A model generated the notes under the pieces. The model saw only the letters and a list, made by a program, of their open reading frames with translations, searched no databases and was not told where the DNA came from. Shown piece after piece: positions 1 to 5,677 of a DNA stretch of 5,798 nucleotides. Position 1 is the stretch's first letter. Each line of letters begins with the position of its first letter. Source of the DNA: Acidobacteriaceae bacterium (GTDB lineage Bacteria > Acidobacteriota > Terriglobia > Terriglobales > Acidobacteriaceae); contig DAHUZD010000417.1 of NCBI GenBank assembly GCA_027306745.1, positions 1-5,798 on the forward strand, read 5' to 3'. The translations under genes were made by a program, and so were the position numbers.

Positions 1-886
1 TCCCAGTACAGATGCTGCCATAGCTGGTCAGGCAACTCGCCACCACCCCGCTCGGAAAGCGCATAGTCCACGCCAGATTCTCCTCCACCTCGGTGAACCG
101 CCCATCCCGGTCCACTACGCTGGAATAACCCTGCACGCTCACCGGCTCCTCGCCTGTCAGATACCGGCTGGCATTCACGCAATAGATGCCTACGTCATAC
201 AACGGGCCGCCCCCAGCCAATTTTTTGTTCAGCCGCCACTCTCCAGGCTTAATGTTGAACCCGAAGGCACAATCCAACTCCAGCAATTTCCCCGCATACC
301 CCTGCCGTAGCTTCTGAATCACCTCCAGCGTGTTCGGCTCAAACTGCATTCGATACGCGATCATCAATTTGCGATTCGCCTTGCGGCAGGCGGCAATCAT
401 CTGTTCGCATTCGGCCACGGTATTGGCCATGGGCTTTTCACACAGCACGTGTTTGCCCGCCTGCGCCGCACGGATCGTGTACTCGGCATGCATGCCGTTG
501 GGCAGCGCAATATATACGGCGTCAATCTCAGGATTGTGTGCAATCTGATCGTAATTTTCGTAGTTGTATATGGCCTTGTGATCGATGCCATACTGGTCGG
601 CTACGCGCTCCGCCTTATCGCGGTGCCCGCTCACCAAGGCCACCAGCTTGGAGTGTTCTGATATCTGCACGCCCGGCATAAACTCGTTCAGAGAGATGCG
701 CCCCAGCCCCACAATGCAATAGCCAATCTTTTTCTTGCCAGCCATGGGCTGCCCGCTCACCGCCCCGCTCGCGCCCGTGGCCGCGGGCGATTCGCCCAGG
801 ACGTGGCCGCCCGTGCTCAGCATGGCTGCCGCTGCGGCTGTTGTGGTGCTCAGTTGTTTTAGAAATTCCCGGCGGGAGCTACTCAT
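1..886 (-). CDS. Tat-exported Gfo/Idh/MocA oxidoreductase, glucose-fructose oxidoreductase-like (C-terminus cut by window edge)
   Basis: This is an NAD(P)-dependent sugar oxidoreductase, probably periplasmic. The first 295 residues are present and the C-terminus lies outside the window. Residues 4-10 read SRREFLK, a textbook twin-arginine motif. An Ala/Thr-rich hydrophobic stretch (about 11-30) and a Gly/Ala/Ser-rich linker follow. The Rossmann fold starts near residue 53 with the dinucleotide-binding GLGRIS (60-65), and the family EKP motif is at 150-152. AGGGPLYDVGIY (224-235) supplies the conserved tyrosine. From memory, the stretches around VGLG, DAVYIALPN, HVLCEKPMA and RYLTGEEP closely resemble Zymomonas mobilis glucose-fructose oxidoreductase, which keeps NADP bound, oxidises glucose and reduces fructose. 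Related periplasmic enzymes act on other aldoses, so the substrate is open. The ATG at 886 is supported by the Tat motif at the extreme N-terminus and by an AAGAGG ribosome binding site 8 bases upstream. Confidence 0.9.
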   Translation of the reverse strand, partial: MSSSRREFLKQLSTTTAAAAAMLSTGGHVLGESPAATGASGAVSGQPMAGKKKIGYCIVGLGRISLNEFMPGVQISEHSKLVALVSGHRDKAERVADQYGIDHKAIYNYENYDQIAHNPEIDAVYIALPNGMHAEYTIRAAQAGKHVLCEKPMANTVAECEQMIAACRKANRKLMIAYRMQFEPNTLEVIQKLRQGYAGKLLELDCAFGFNIKPGEWRLNKKLAGGGPLYDVGIYCVNASRYLTGEEPVSVQGYSSVVDRDGRFTEVEENLAWTMRFPSGVVASCLTSYGSICTG

Positions 887-894
887 GCCTGCTA

Positions 895-900
895 CCTCTT
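895..900 (-). promoter_or_regulatory. Ribosome binding site of the Tat oxidoreductase
   Basis: The minus strand reads AAGAGG, 8 bases before the ATG at 886. This fixes that start rather than the internal Met at residue 48, which would discard the Tat signal. Confidence 0.7.
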
Positions 901-941
901 GTGGATCCAGTGCGGACCCCACTGAATTGTCGTCCGGCATC

Positions 942-947
942 ACTATA
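942..947 (-). promoter_or_regulatory. Possible -10 element for the Tat oxidoreductase
   Basis: In the 94-base gap between mqnA and the oxidoreductase, the minus strand carries TATAGT, five of six matches to the sigma-70 -10 consensus. It would place transcription start near 935, giving a leader of about 50 bases. No good -35 lies at the right distance: TTGCTG (962-967) is only 14 bases away and TTCCTT (966-971) is 18 bases away but a poor match. The call is therefore weak. No intrinsic terminator is visible in the gap, so read-through from mqnA is also possible. Confidence 0.25.
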
Positions 948-980
948 CAAGATCGACATATCAGCAAGGAATGCCCCGCA

Positions 981-1928
981 TTACATAAATCGCAGGCGCG
1001 GCGCTTCAGGCAGAATCTTCATCTCGGCTGCATACCGGTAGAAACACTCCAACCCCGCCCTGCAGGCATCGTCCAGTATGTAGTGGATATTCTGCCGTAG
1101 ATAGGCTGCAATCGCCTCTGGAGGAATCGCAGGCGCATCAGCCAGGCGCGGTGCCCATTCAGCGGTTATCTCACTCAAATGTTGCAGCCCGTGATCGCGC
1201 GAACGCACAAAATCACTGACAACATCTCTGGCCTGCCGGCCCGATGCAGAAATTGCCTCCGGACGCACAGCCCAGAATGCCGAGACCCACGGCAACCCAG
1301 TCCACACGCGCCACTCCAGGGCCAGATCAATACAGTGCGGCCGCGTAGAGCTCACCAGATGGATGGCTTCGCACTCCTGCATCAAACGCAACGCCGGGTC
1401 GCCGATCAACACCGCCGCATCGCTGTCGCGCAACAGATCATCCACATTCACCGCCGCAGCCGGGTTTGCGCCGCTGGGTCCAGAGCGCAATACGTACTCC
1501 GGCCTGGCTCCGTGAAAACGCTGCAAAATAATCTGCGCATAGGCATTGGAACTGCGCGAAGCCGGGTCCAGCGTCACTCGCCGCAGTTCGCGTATATCCA
1601 CTCCCGCCCGCATCACCAGCAGGATAGATCGCACCGCGTCACGGGAGGCGATCACACACTCGGGAAGGATGGCCAGTCCCGGATGAGCGGCATAGGCCGT
1701 CGCTGGCGTCAGGCCAATATCAGCACGTCCGGCTGCCAGCGCATCCGCGCACTGCGCAGGCAGCATCGAATGAATCGTGTACTGCTCAGCCAGCCGCTCC
1801 CGTTCAGGATCGTGATCAAAGTCCCACATCAACGGGGCCGGGTTCAGATATTGAATGGCTGCAATGCGCAGTTTGCGGGTTGGAGACGTTTGCACACGCC
1901 AGTGTATCAATTGCACGCCCCATCCCAA
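981..1928 (-). CDS. mqnA: Chorismate dehydratase MqnA, futalosine pathway of menaquinone synthesis
   Basis: MqnA removes water from chorismate to give 3-[(1-carboxyvinyl)oxy]benzoate, the first committed step of the futalosine route to menaquinone, in the cytoplasm. The protein has the periplasmic-binding-protein-like fold of the family without a signal peptide. Recognisable stretches, numbered from the most distal start, are RIAAIQYLNPAPL (21-33), CADALAAGRADIGLTP (60-75), a block around VRSILLV (99-105), VTLDPASRSSNAY (118-130), DAAVLIGDPAL (170-180), and LEWRVWTGLPWVSAFWAV (204-221) near the substrate cleft. The family is usually about 280 residues; this reading gives 315. The excess is a longer N-terminus plus a Gly/Ala-rich segment around 150-162. 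The start is uncertain: an in-frame stop lies at 1932-1934, and no in-frame ATG occurs before residue 34, which is past the conserved YLN. Candidates are TTG 1928, GTG 1916, TTG 1910 (GGGG seven bases upstream) and GTG 1895. Translation is probably coupled to xerC, which ends at 1940. Confidence 0.9.
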   Translation of the reverse strand: MGWGVQLIHWRVQTSPTRKLRIAAIQYLNPAPLMWDFDHDPERERLAEQYTIHSMLPAQCADALAAGRADIGLTPATAYAAHPGLAILPECVIASRDAVRSILLVMRAGVDIRELRRVTLDPASRSSNAYAQIILQRFHGARPEYVLRSGPSGANPAAAVNVDDLLRDSDAAVLIGDPALRLMQECEAIHLVSSTRPHCIDLALEWRVWTGLPWVSAFWAVRPEAISASGRQARDVVSDFVRSRDHGLQHLSEITAEWAPRLADAPAIPPEAIAAYLRQNIHYILDDACRAGLECFYRYAAEMKILPEAPRLRFM

Positions 1929-1939
1929 GCGTCAGCCGA

Positions 1940-2914
1940 TCACCTGGCCCGGGGATGTGTACGGTCATAGACCGCCGTCACCTGGCTGGTGGTCAGATGT
2001 GTGTACCTTTGCGTGGTGGAAAGCCGCGCATGGCCCAGCATCTCCTGAATCGCGCGCAAGTCTGCGCCTTCCTCCAACAAATGCGTGCCGAATGCGTGCC
2101 GCAACGTGTGCGGATGCACATCCGCAGGCAAGCCGCGCTGCACGGCAATGCGCTTCACAATGCGCCCTACGCTGCGCGTCGTCAGGCGTCCATCCCCGCG
2201 CAGCCGCGCATTCAACAGCAAGGCTGGCTGCTGTTTTCTCGTGGCCGACACTCGCGCCTGTCGCGAGGGCAGATAAGCCCGGATCGCAGCCGCCGCAGCA
2301 TCACCCAACGGCACATAGCGCTCTTTACGGCCTTTGCCGCGGATGAGCAAACACGCATTCGCCCACTGCACATCCGCCAAATTCAGCCCGGTCAACTCCG
2401 CATTGCGAATTCCGCAGCCGTAGAGCAATTCCAAAATCACCGCGTCCCGTTCCGGCCAAGCGCTCTCCATCTCTTCCGGCTGGGCGTCTGCATCCAGCAC
2501 CTGCTGCATCTGCTCAATACCCGGCACTCGCGGCAGATGCTTGGGCAGTTTGGGCGTGGCAACCAGCCGCGCAGGATTCAACTGCACATGCCCTTGCCGC
2601 GCCAGCCATCGATACCAGGAGCGTATCGCCGCCAGTGCACGCGCCACAGAAGCCTTCGTCAATCCATGGCCGTACAATTCGCCCAGGTAGGCACGGATCA
2701 GCGTATGCTCCACCTGCGCCGGTGTTGCATTTTCGCCCAACTGCGCTGCGGCAAATCCGGAAAAATTCTTCAGCTCCCGCGCATAGGCGCGCAGCGTGTG
2801 TTCAGAGCAGCCCCGTTCCGTTCTCAACACAGCCAGGTATTCCCCCACGCATGCATCAAAAGCCCCCGCACGCGCCATCTGTTCTTTCTCTGCGGATTTC
2901 TTGCTCGTGCTCAT
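1940..2914 (-). CDS. xerC: Tyrosine recombinase XerC
   Basis: XerC is a site-specific recombinase that acts with XerD at the dif site to resolve chromosome dimers at division. The 324-residue protein has the SAM-like N-terminal core-binding domain (about 16-107) and the C-terminal catalytic domain (about 130-318). All catalytic positions are visible: Arg170 (GCGIRNAEL), Lys194 (RGKGRKER), His269 and Arg272 ([18 protein letters not shown]), His295 (EMLGH) and nucleophile Tyr304 (TTQRYTHL). The tail [10 protein letters not shown] matches the XerC-type ending rather than XerD. The protein is slightly longer than the usual 300 because of a charged N-terminal extension of about 15 residues; Met13 is an alternative start. 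The chosen ATG has GAGGAG eight bases upstream and overlaps the xerD stop codon as ATGA, so the two are translationally coupled. A phage integrase is less likely given these signatures and the partner next door. Confidence 0.93.
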   Translation of the reverse strand: MSTSKKSAEKEQMARAGAFDACVGEYLAVLRTERGCSEHTLRAYARELKNFSGFAAAQLGENATPAQVEHTLIRAYLGELYGHGLTKASVARALAAIRSWYRWLARQGHVQLNPARLVATPKLPKHLPRVPGIEQMQQVLDADAQPEEMESAWPERDAVILELLYGCGIRNAELTGLNLADVQWANACLLIRGKGRKERYVPLGDAAAAAIRAYLPSRQARVSATRKQQPALLLNARLRGDGRLTTRSVGRIVKRIAVQRGLPADVHPHTLRHAFGTHLLEEGADLRAIQEMLGHARLSTTQRYTHLTTSQVTAVYDRTHPRAR

Positions 2915-3861
2915 TGGCTCGGCTCCTCAAGCTGTGTCATTCGCTTCCGTCCGCGAGGATGATGTTCCCGGTGCACCGCCTTTAGCCGCCCCAACGCCAG
3001 ATGCGTATAGACCTGTGTTGTGGCAATGTCCGCATGGCCCAGCAACGTCTGCACCGTGCGCAGATCGGCGCCGCGCTCCACCATGTGCGTGGCGCAACTG
3101 TGCCGCAGCATGTGTGGGCTGGCCTGCGCATCGTACCGCTTCACCAGCAGCCAAACGCTCTGCCGCGTCAGCGCTGTGCCGCGTGCAGAAAGAAAAATCT
3201 CTGACGCGCGCCTCTTGCGCTGAAGCTGTGGCCTGCCCAGCCGCAGATATTTTTCCAGCGCTTCCACCGCCGCCCGGCCCAGCGGAACTACGCGCTCCTT
3301 GTCTCCCTTGCCTCGCACAAGAATCTGCCCTTGGTCGAGCGAAAGATCCTCCACACGCAAACCCACCAATTCCGAAACGCGAATCCCTCCGCCGTACAGC
3401 AGCTCCAGCATCGCCGCATCACGCAAAGCAACCACTCCAGCAGCCGGATGGCTGGCCGACTGATTGGCTCTGGCCAGCATGGACTCCACCTCTGGCTCGG
3501 CCAGCGATTTGGGCAACACCTTCCAGCCGGAAGGAGACTCCAAGTTTTCCGTGGGATCGTGCGTAATCGCCTTGTCCAGCAACAGCCATCGGTAAAATCC
3601 GCGCAAACAGGAGAGCTTGCGCGCGCGCGACCGCATCTCCACCTGATGCAATTGCAGATGATGCAAAAATCCCGCCAGCTCTGCCTGTTGTGCGCTAAAA
3701 AGCATGACGTCATTCTGCTCCAGATACTCAGCCAGTTGCAGCAAGTCGCGCTCATAGGCCTCGCACGTTAGAGGACGCAGCCCCTTTTCCACGCGCAGAT
3801 ACGTCATGTAACCGCGGATGGCTTCCAGGCTGTTGGCTGGCAGGCTTGTCGCGTTCGGCAC
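2911..3861 (-). CDS. xerD: Tyrosine recombinase XerD
   Basis: This is the partner recombinase of XerC in dif recombination, a reaction that FtsK normally activates at the division septum. The 316-residue protein has an N-terminal core-binding domain (about 11-97) and a catalytic domain (about 118-300). Visible catalytic residues are Arg161 (GGGIRVSEL), Lys185 (RGKGDKER), His250 and Arg253 ([20 protein letters not shown]), His276 (LLGH) and Tyr285 (TTQVYTHL). The ending [12 protein letters not shown] is XerD-type and differs clearly from the XerC-type tail of the next gene, so this is a true XerD/XerC pair and not a recent duplication. A basic and acidic tail ([12 protein letters not shown]) extends past it. 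The start is GTG at 3861, with AGAGGG eight bases upstream; the first in-frame ATG (residue 19) would cut into the first helix. The gene leads the minus-strand block and overlaps xerC by four bases. Confidence 0.93.
   Translation of the reverse strand: MPNATSLPANSLEAIRGYMTYLRVEKGLRPLTCEAYERDLLQLAEYLEQNDVMLFSAQQAELAGFLHHLQLHQVEMRSRARKLSCLRGFYRWLLLDKAITHDPTENLESPSGWKVLPKSLAEPEVESMLARANQSASHPAAGVVALRDAAMLELLYGGGIRVSELVGLRVEDLSLDQGQILVRGKGDKERVVPLGRAAVEALEKYLRLGRPQLQRKRRASEIFLSARGTALTRQSVWLLVKRYDAQASPHMLRHSCATHMVERGADLRTVQTLLGHADIATTQVYTHLALGRLKAVHREHHPRGRKRMTQLEEPSQ
2923..2928 (-). promoter_or_regulatory. Ribosome binding site of xerC inside the end of xerD
   Basis: The minus strand reads GAGGAG, 8 bases before the xerC ATG at 2914, within the last codons of xerD. 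It supports the longer xerC start over Met13 and an independently loaded but coupled reading frame. Confidence 0.7.
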
Positions 3862-3869
3862 AGATCAAA

Positions 3870-3875
3870 CCCTCT
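3870..3875 (-). promoter_or_regulatory. Ribosome binding site supporting the GTG start of xerD
   Basis: The minus strand reads AGAGGG, 8 bases before the GTG at 3861. This decides in favour of the GTG start over the internal ATG at residue 19. Confidence 0.65.
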
Positions 3876-3881
3876 GCCTGC

Positions 3882-3908
3882 ATTATGCGCGAGTTTGCCC
3901 GCCGTTAA
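3882..3908 (-). promoter_or_regulatory. Weak candidate promoter for the xerD-xerC-mqnA block
   Basis: The minus strand has CATAAT (3882-3887), a 5/6 match to a -10 box. TTAACG (3903-3908), a 4/6 match to a -35 box, lies at a short spacing of 15 bases. Transcription would start near 3875, right at the ribosome binding site of xerD. The short spacing and very short leader keep this at low confidence. Confidence 0.22.
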
Positions 3909-3985
3909 CAGCCACATTCTCCCCAGCCATTCCCGGCCATCTTCGCGCATCTCTCTGTGAAAATCCTGTAAAAACACCCCGCTGC

Positions 3986-4009
3986 CCCCTATTTGCGGCA
4001 CAATAGGGG
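3986..4009 (+). promoter_or_regulatory. Inverted repeat (possible RNA hairpin) over the ribosome binding site of the HAD gene
   Basis: CCCCTATT (3986-3993) and AATAGGGG (4002-4009) are perfect 8-base complements around the 8-base loop TGCGGCAC. The right arm contains AGGGG (4005-4009), the best ribosome binding site for the ATG at 4017 (7-base spacing), so a folded transcript would hide it. CCC at 3978-3980 could also pair with GGG at 4012-4014 and lengthen the stem across a small internal loop. It could be a translational control hairpin, an operator, or one copy of a dispersed genomic palindrome. The symmetry is seen directly; the function is inference. Confidence 0.5.
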
Positions 4010-4016
4010 TAGGGCT

Positions 4017-4811
4017 ATGCCCGCACGGTGGCTCAGGATTGCGCGCCGCTGCTTTGGATTGAAGGATCGATCTATCTTGCAAAATCTCGTTCACCCGCAC
4101 TTGGCCTCTCCATCTGCACAGGATTTCCTGCACACGGTGCGCGCTCTGCGCCCTGCCATCGCTGTTTTTGACTGCGATGGAACCCTCTGGTCTGGCGACG
4201 CCGGCTCCGGCTTCATGTTCTGGTCCATGGAGTCCGGCCTGCTCTCGCGCGAAGCCAGCGATTGGATGGATGCGCGCTATCGCGCCTATCAGCGTGGCGA
4301 AGTTTCTGAGCTGGATATCTGCGGGGAAATGGTGCAAATCTACCGCGGCATGCGCGAAGAAGAATTGCGCGAAGCTGCCCGCATCTTTTATTCGCACTTT
4401 ATCGCCCCACGCATCTTCCCGGTCATGCGCCAACTCTGCGCAGATCTCAAAGCCACGGGCACAACACTCTGGGCCGTCAGCTCCACCAGCAACTGGGTCA
4501 TTGAGGCAGCCGTGGTGGAACACTTCGGCATCCCTGCAACCAATATCTTGACCGCCCACGTCGCCGTGCAAGACGGCATCATCACCGATCGCCTGCTCGA
4601 TGTGCCCACAGATGAAGGCAAGGCTGTGGCGTTGCGGCGCAAAAACATTTCTCGCCCCGACGCCGTCTTTGGCAACTCCATCCATGACGCCGCCATGCTG
4701 GAGACGGCCCAGCGCGCCTTCGCCATCAATCCCTCGGCAGCCCTGCGCGCAGTGGCCGCATCCAAAGGCTGGACGATCTTTCAGCCGGAAACGCCCGCGC
4801 ACGCTGGATGA
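4017..4811 (+). CDS. HAD-superfamily phosphatase, phosphoserine-phosphatase-like (HAD-IB type)
   Basis: This is a predicted cytoplasmic Mg-dependent phosphatase of unknown substrate, 264 residues from the ATG at 4017. Motif I is FDCDGTLW (51-58), with nucleophile Asp52 and acid/base Asp54. The helical cap lies at about 65-135 (many Glu, Arg and Trp), motif II is AVSSTSN (153-159), the motif III lysine is Lys202 in DEGKAVAL, and motif IV is GNSIHDAAM (219-227) with Asp224. Motif IV usually begins GD; here it is GN, a departure from the SerB pattern (GDGxND). That argues against calling it serB. The ATG is preceded by AGGGG at 7-base spacing, within an inverted repeat. An upstream TTG (3993) lies inside that repeat and a downstream TTG (4077, AAGGA ten bases upstream) would drop 20 poorly conserved-looking basic residues, so the start is not certain. 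The stop overlaps the next start as ATGA, implying coupled expression with the BtuF-like protein. Confidence 0.85.
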   Translation: MPARWLRIARRCFGLKDRSILQNLVHPHLASPSAQDFLHTVRALRPAIAVFDCDGTLWSGDAGSGFMFWSMESGLLSREASDWMDARYRAYQRGEVSELDICGEMVQIYRGMREEELREAARIFYSHFIAPRIFPVMRQLCADLKATGTTLWAVSSTSNWVIEAAVVEHFGIPATNILTAHVAVQDGIITDRLLDVPTDEGKAVALRRKNISRPDAVFGNSIHDAAMLETAQRAFAINPSAALRAVAASKGWTIFQPETPAHAG

Positions 4812-5614
4812 ATTCCACCCCGCCCCTGCGCATCGCCTCGCTTCAGCCCAGCATTACCCTCACGCTGTCCCAGCTCGGCGCGCTGGACTCTCTGGTTGCC
4901 TGCACTCGGTACTGCCTGGCTGCGCTGCCCCAGCTTGCAGAGAAAAATATCCCCATCCTCGCCGACTCTTGGTCTGCATCCATGCAGGAAATTCTCACCG
5001 TCCGCCCCAACCTGGTGCTGGCCTCCGTGCCTTACCGCTTGGAATCCCTGGCTGAAATTCTCAAGTCCGGCTGCCCAGTGCTCACATTCGCTCCACACAC
5101 ACTCGCGGATATTTTTCACGACATTCGCCTGCTGGCTGCTCTCGTCCATGCGCCGCAACAGGGCGCGGAATTGGTCGCATCCATGCAGAGCAGCATTCGA
5201 GAAGTCCGCTTGCGCGCGGCTGCAATCCCCACGCGTCCGCGCGTCTATTGCGAAGAGTGGGGCAAGCCACTGATTTCTTCCCAGCCCTGGGTGCAAGAAC
5301 TCATTGAGGCTGCGGGCGGAATCTTTGTTGGCCCGGCAGGCCAGCCGATCACCGCAGAAGCCGTCGCCGCCGCTGATCCCGATGTGTTGCTCTTTGCGTG
5401 GTGTGGCGCTGGTGACCGCGTACCGCTCGATCGCGTCATTGCTCAGCGCAAATGGCAACATCTACGCGCCGTGCAAACCCGCCGCGTCTTCTGCGTTCCT
5501 GACGAATATCTCAACACCCCGGCACACACGCTGCTGGAAGGCTTAAGCTGCATCGCCGCTGCACTTCACCCAGATAGATTCCCATCTCACCCGCGCCTGC
5601 GCCAGATCGAGTAG
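4808..5614 (+). CDS. BtuF-like helical-backbone (cobalamin/metal-binding family) protein without a signal peptide
   Basis: The 268-residue protein has the fold of the periplasmic binding proteins that serve vitamin B12 and siderophore importers. The N-lobe opens with LRIASLQPSIT (7-17), then ALDSLVACTRYC (25-36) and the typical EILTVRPNLVLAS (61-73). The linker helix spans about 98-140. The C-lobe begins RPRVYCEEWGKPL (143-155), then WVQELIEAAGG (161-171) and AAADPDVLLFAW (187-198). BtuF of Escherichia coli is exported, but this protein starts directly at the first beta strand with no signal peptide or lipobox, so it should be cytoplasmic. A set of bacterial proteins annotated as cobalamin-binding shares the Glu-Trp near the C-lobe start and the missing signal; their true ligand is largely unproven. 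No permease or ATPase gene is in view. The start overlaps the HAD stop by four bases. Family membership is secure; the B12 role is not. Confidence 0.85.
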   Translation: MNSTPPLRIASLQPSITLTLSQLGALDSLVACTRYCLAALPQLAEKNIPILADSWSASMQEILTVRPNLVLASVPYRLESLAEILKSGCPVLTFAPHTLADIFHDIRLLAALVHAPQQGAELVASMQSSIREVRLRAAAIPTRPRVYCEEWGKPLISSQPWVQELIEAAGGIFVGPAGQPITAEAVAAADPDVLLFAWCGAGDRVPLDRVIAQRKWQHLRAVQTRRVFCVPDEYLNTPAHTLLEGLSCIAAALHPDRFPSHPRLRQIE

Positions 5615-5677
5615 ATGCATTCAGCCCCTCTGCCATCGCACATTTTCACAGAAGGCTCTATTCTGTATGAAGCATGA
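5615..5677 (+). other. Possible 20-codon coupling mini-ORF between the BtuF-like and NUDIX genes
   Basis: An ATG follows directly after the TAG stop of the BtuF-like gene (TAG-ATG, 5612-5617), in the same frame. It opens a 20-codon frame with no internal stop, closed by TGA at 5675-5677. That TGA overlaps the NUDIX ATG at 5674 as ATGA. The NUDIX start has no ribosome binding site at useful distance (AGAAGG at 5650-5655 is 18 bases away), so a terminating ribosome arriving there could help it start. The predicted peptide resembles nothing recognised. A stop-free run of this length can easily arise by chance. Confidence 0.25.
5648..5666. repeat. Short inverted repeat upstream of the NUDIX gene
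   Basis: ACAGAA (5648-5653) and TTCTGT (5661-5666) are perfect 6-base complements around a 7-base loop, ending eight bases before the NUDIX ATG. It could be an operator or a small hairpin, or chance. No U-run follows, so it is not an intrinsic terminator. Confidence 0.25.

Larger units (their letters stand above)
3862..4016. other. Divergent intergenic region between xerD and the HAD phosphatase gene
   Basis: These 155 bases separate the two divergent blocks and must hold the promoters of both unless transcription enters from inside the genes. They contain the xerD ribosome binding site, a weak minus-strand promoter candidate, and on the right an 8-bp inverted repeat that covers the HAD ribosome binding site. 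No convincing plus-strand -35/-10 pair was found, and no tRNA or terminator is visible. Confidence 0.7.

Noticed and set aside
1179..2962. Long open frames on the plus strand (for example 1179-1970, 1855-2346 and 1880-2962, up to 360 codons)
   Set aside because: They lie antisense to mqnA and xerC, whose proteins carry full family motifs. The plus-strand translations are rich in Arg, Gln, His and Pro with no recognisable domain, as expected for shadow frames in GC-rich genes.
2796..3771. Plus-strand open frames opposite xerD (2796-3566, 3331-3771)
   Set aside because: They are antisense shadows of a gene with a complete catalytic set; their compositions are low-complexity Ala/Pro/Arg/Gln.
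1940..3861. Integrase pair of a mobile element or integron
   Set aside because: The XerC-type and XerD-type tails, the housekeeping neighbours, and the absence of attachment repeats, cassettes or transposition genes point to chromosomal Xer recombinases.
3870..3897. dif-like site next to xerD (minus strand GCGCATAATG resembles the left arm of dif)
   Set aside because: Only one arm resembles dif. After the central bases there is no TTATGTTAAAT-like right arm, so the match is probably chance or part of a -10 box.
3993..4016. TTG at 3993 as the start of the HAD gene
   Set aside because: It sits inside the inverted repeat, has no ribosome binding site, and adds eight residues of no evident value; the ATG at 4017 has AGGGG at good spacing.
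3804..4802. 332-codon minus-strand frame covering the HAD gene and the intergenic region
   Set aside because: The opposite strand encodes a protein with all four HAD motifs and coupled neighbours. This frame shows no family signature and would overlap the start of xerD.
4017..4811. Assignment of the HAD gene as serB
   Set aside because: Motif IV is GNSIHD rather than GDGxND and no serine-pathway genes are nearby, so only a family-level call is supported.
4781..5461. 226-codon minus-strand frame opposite the BtuF-like gene
   Set aside because: It is antisense to a clear binding-protein-fold gene and shows no domain of its own.
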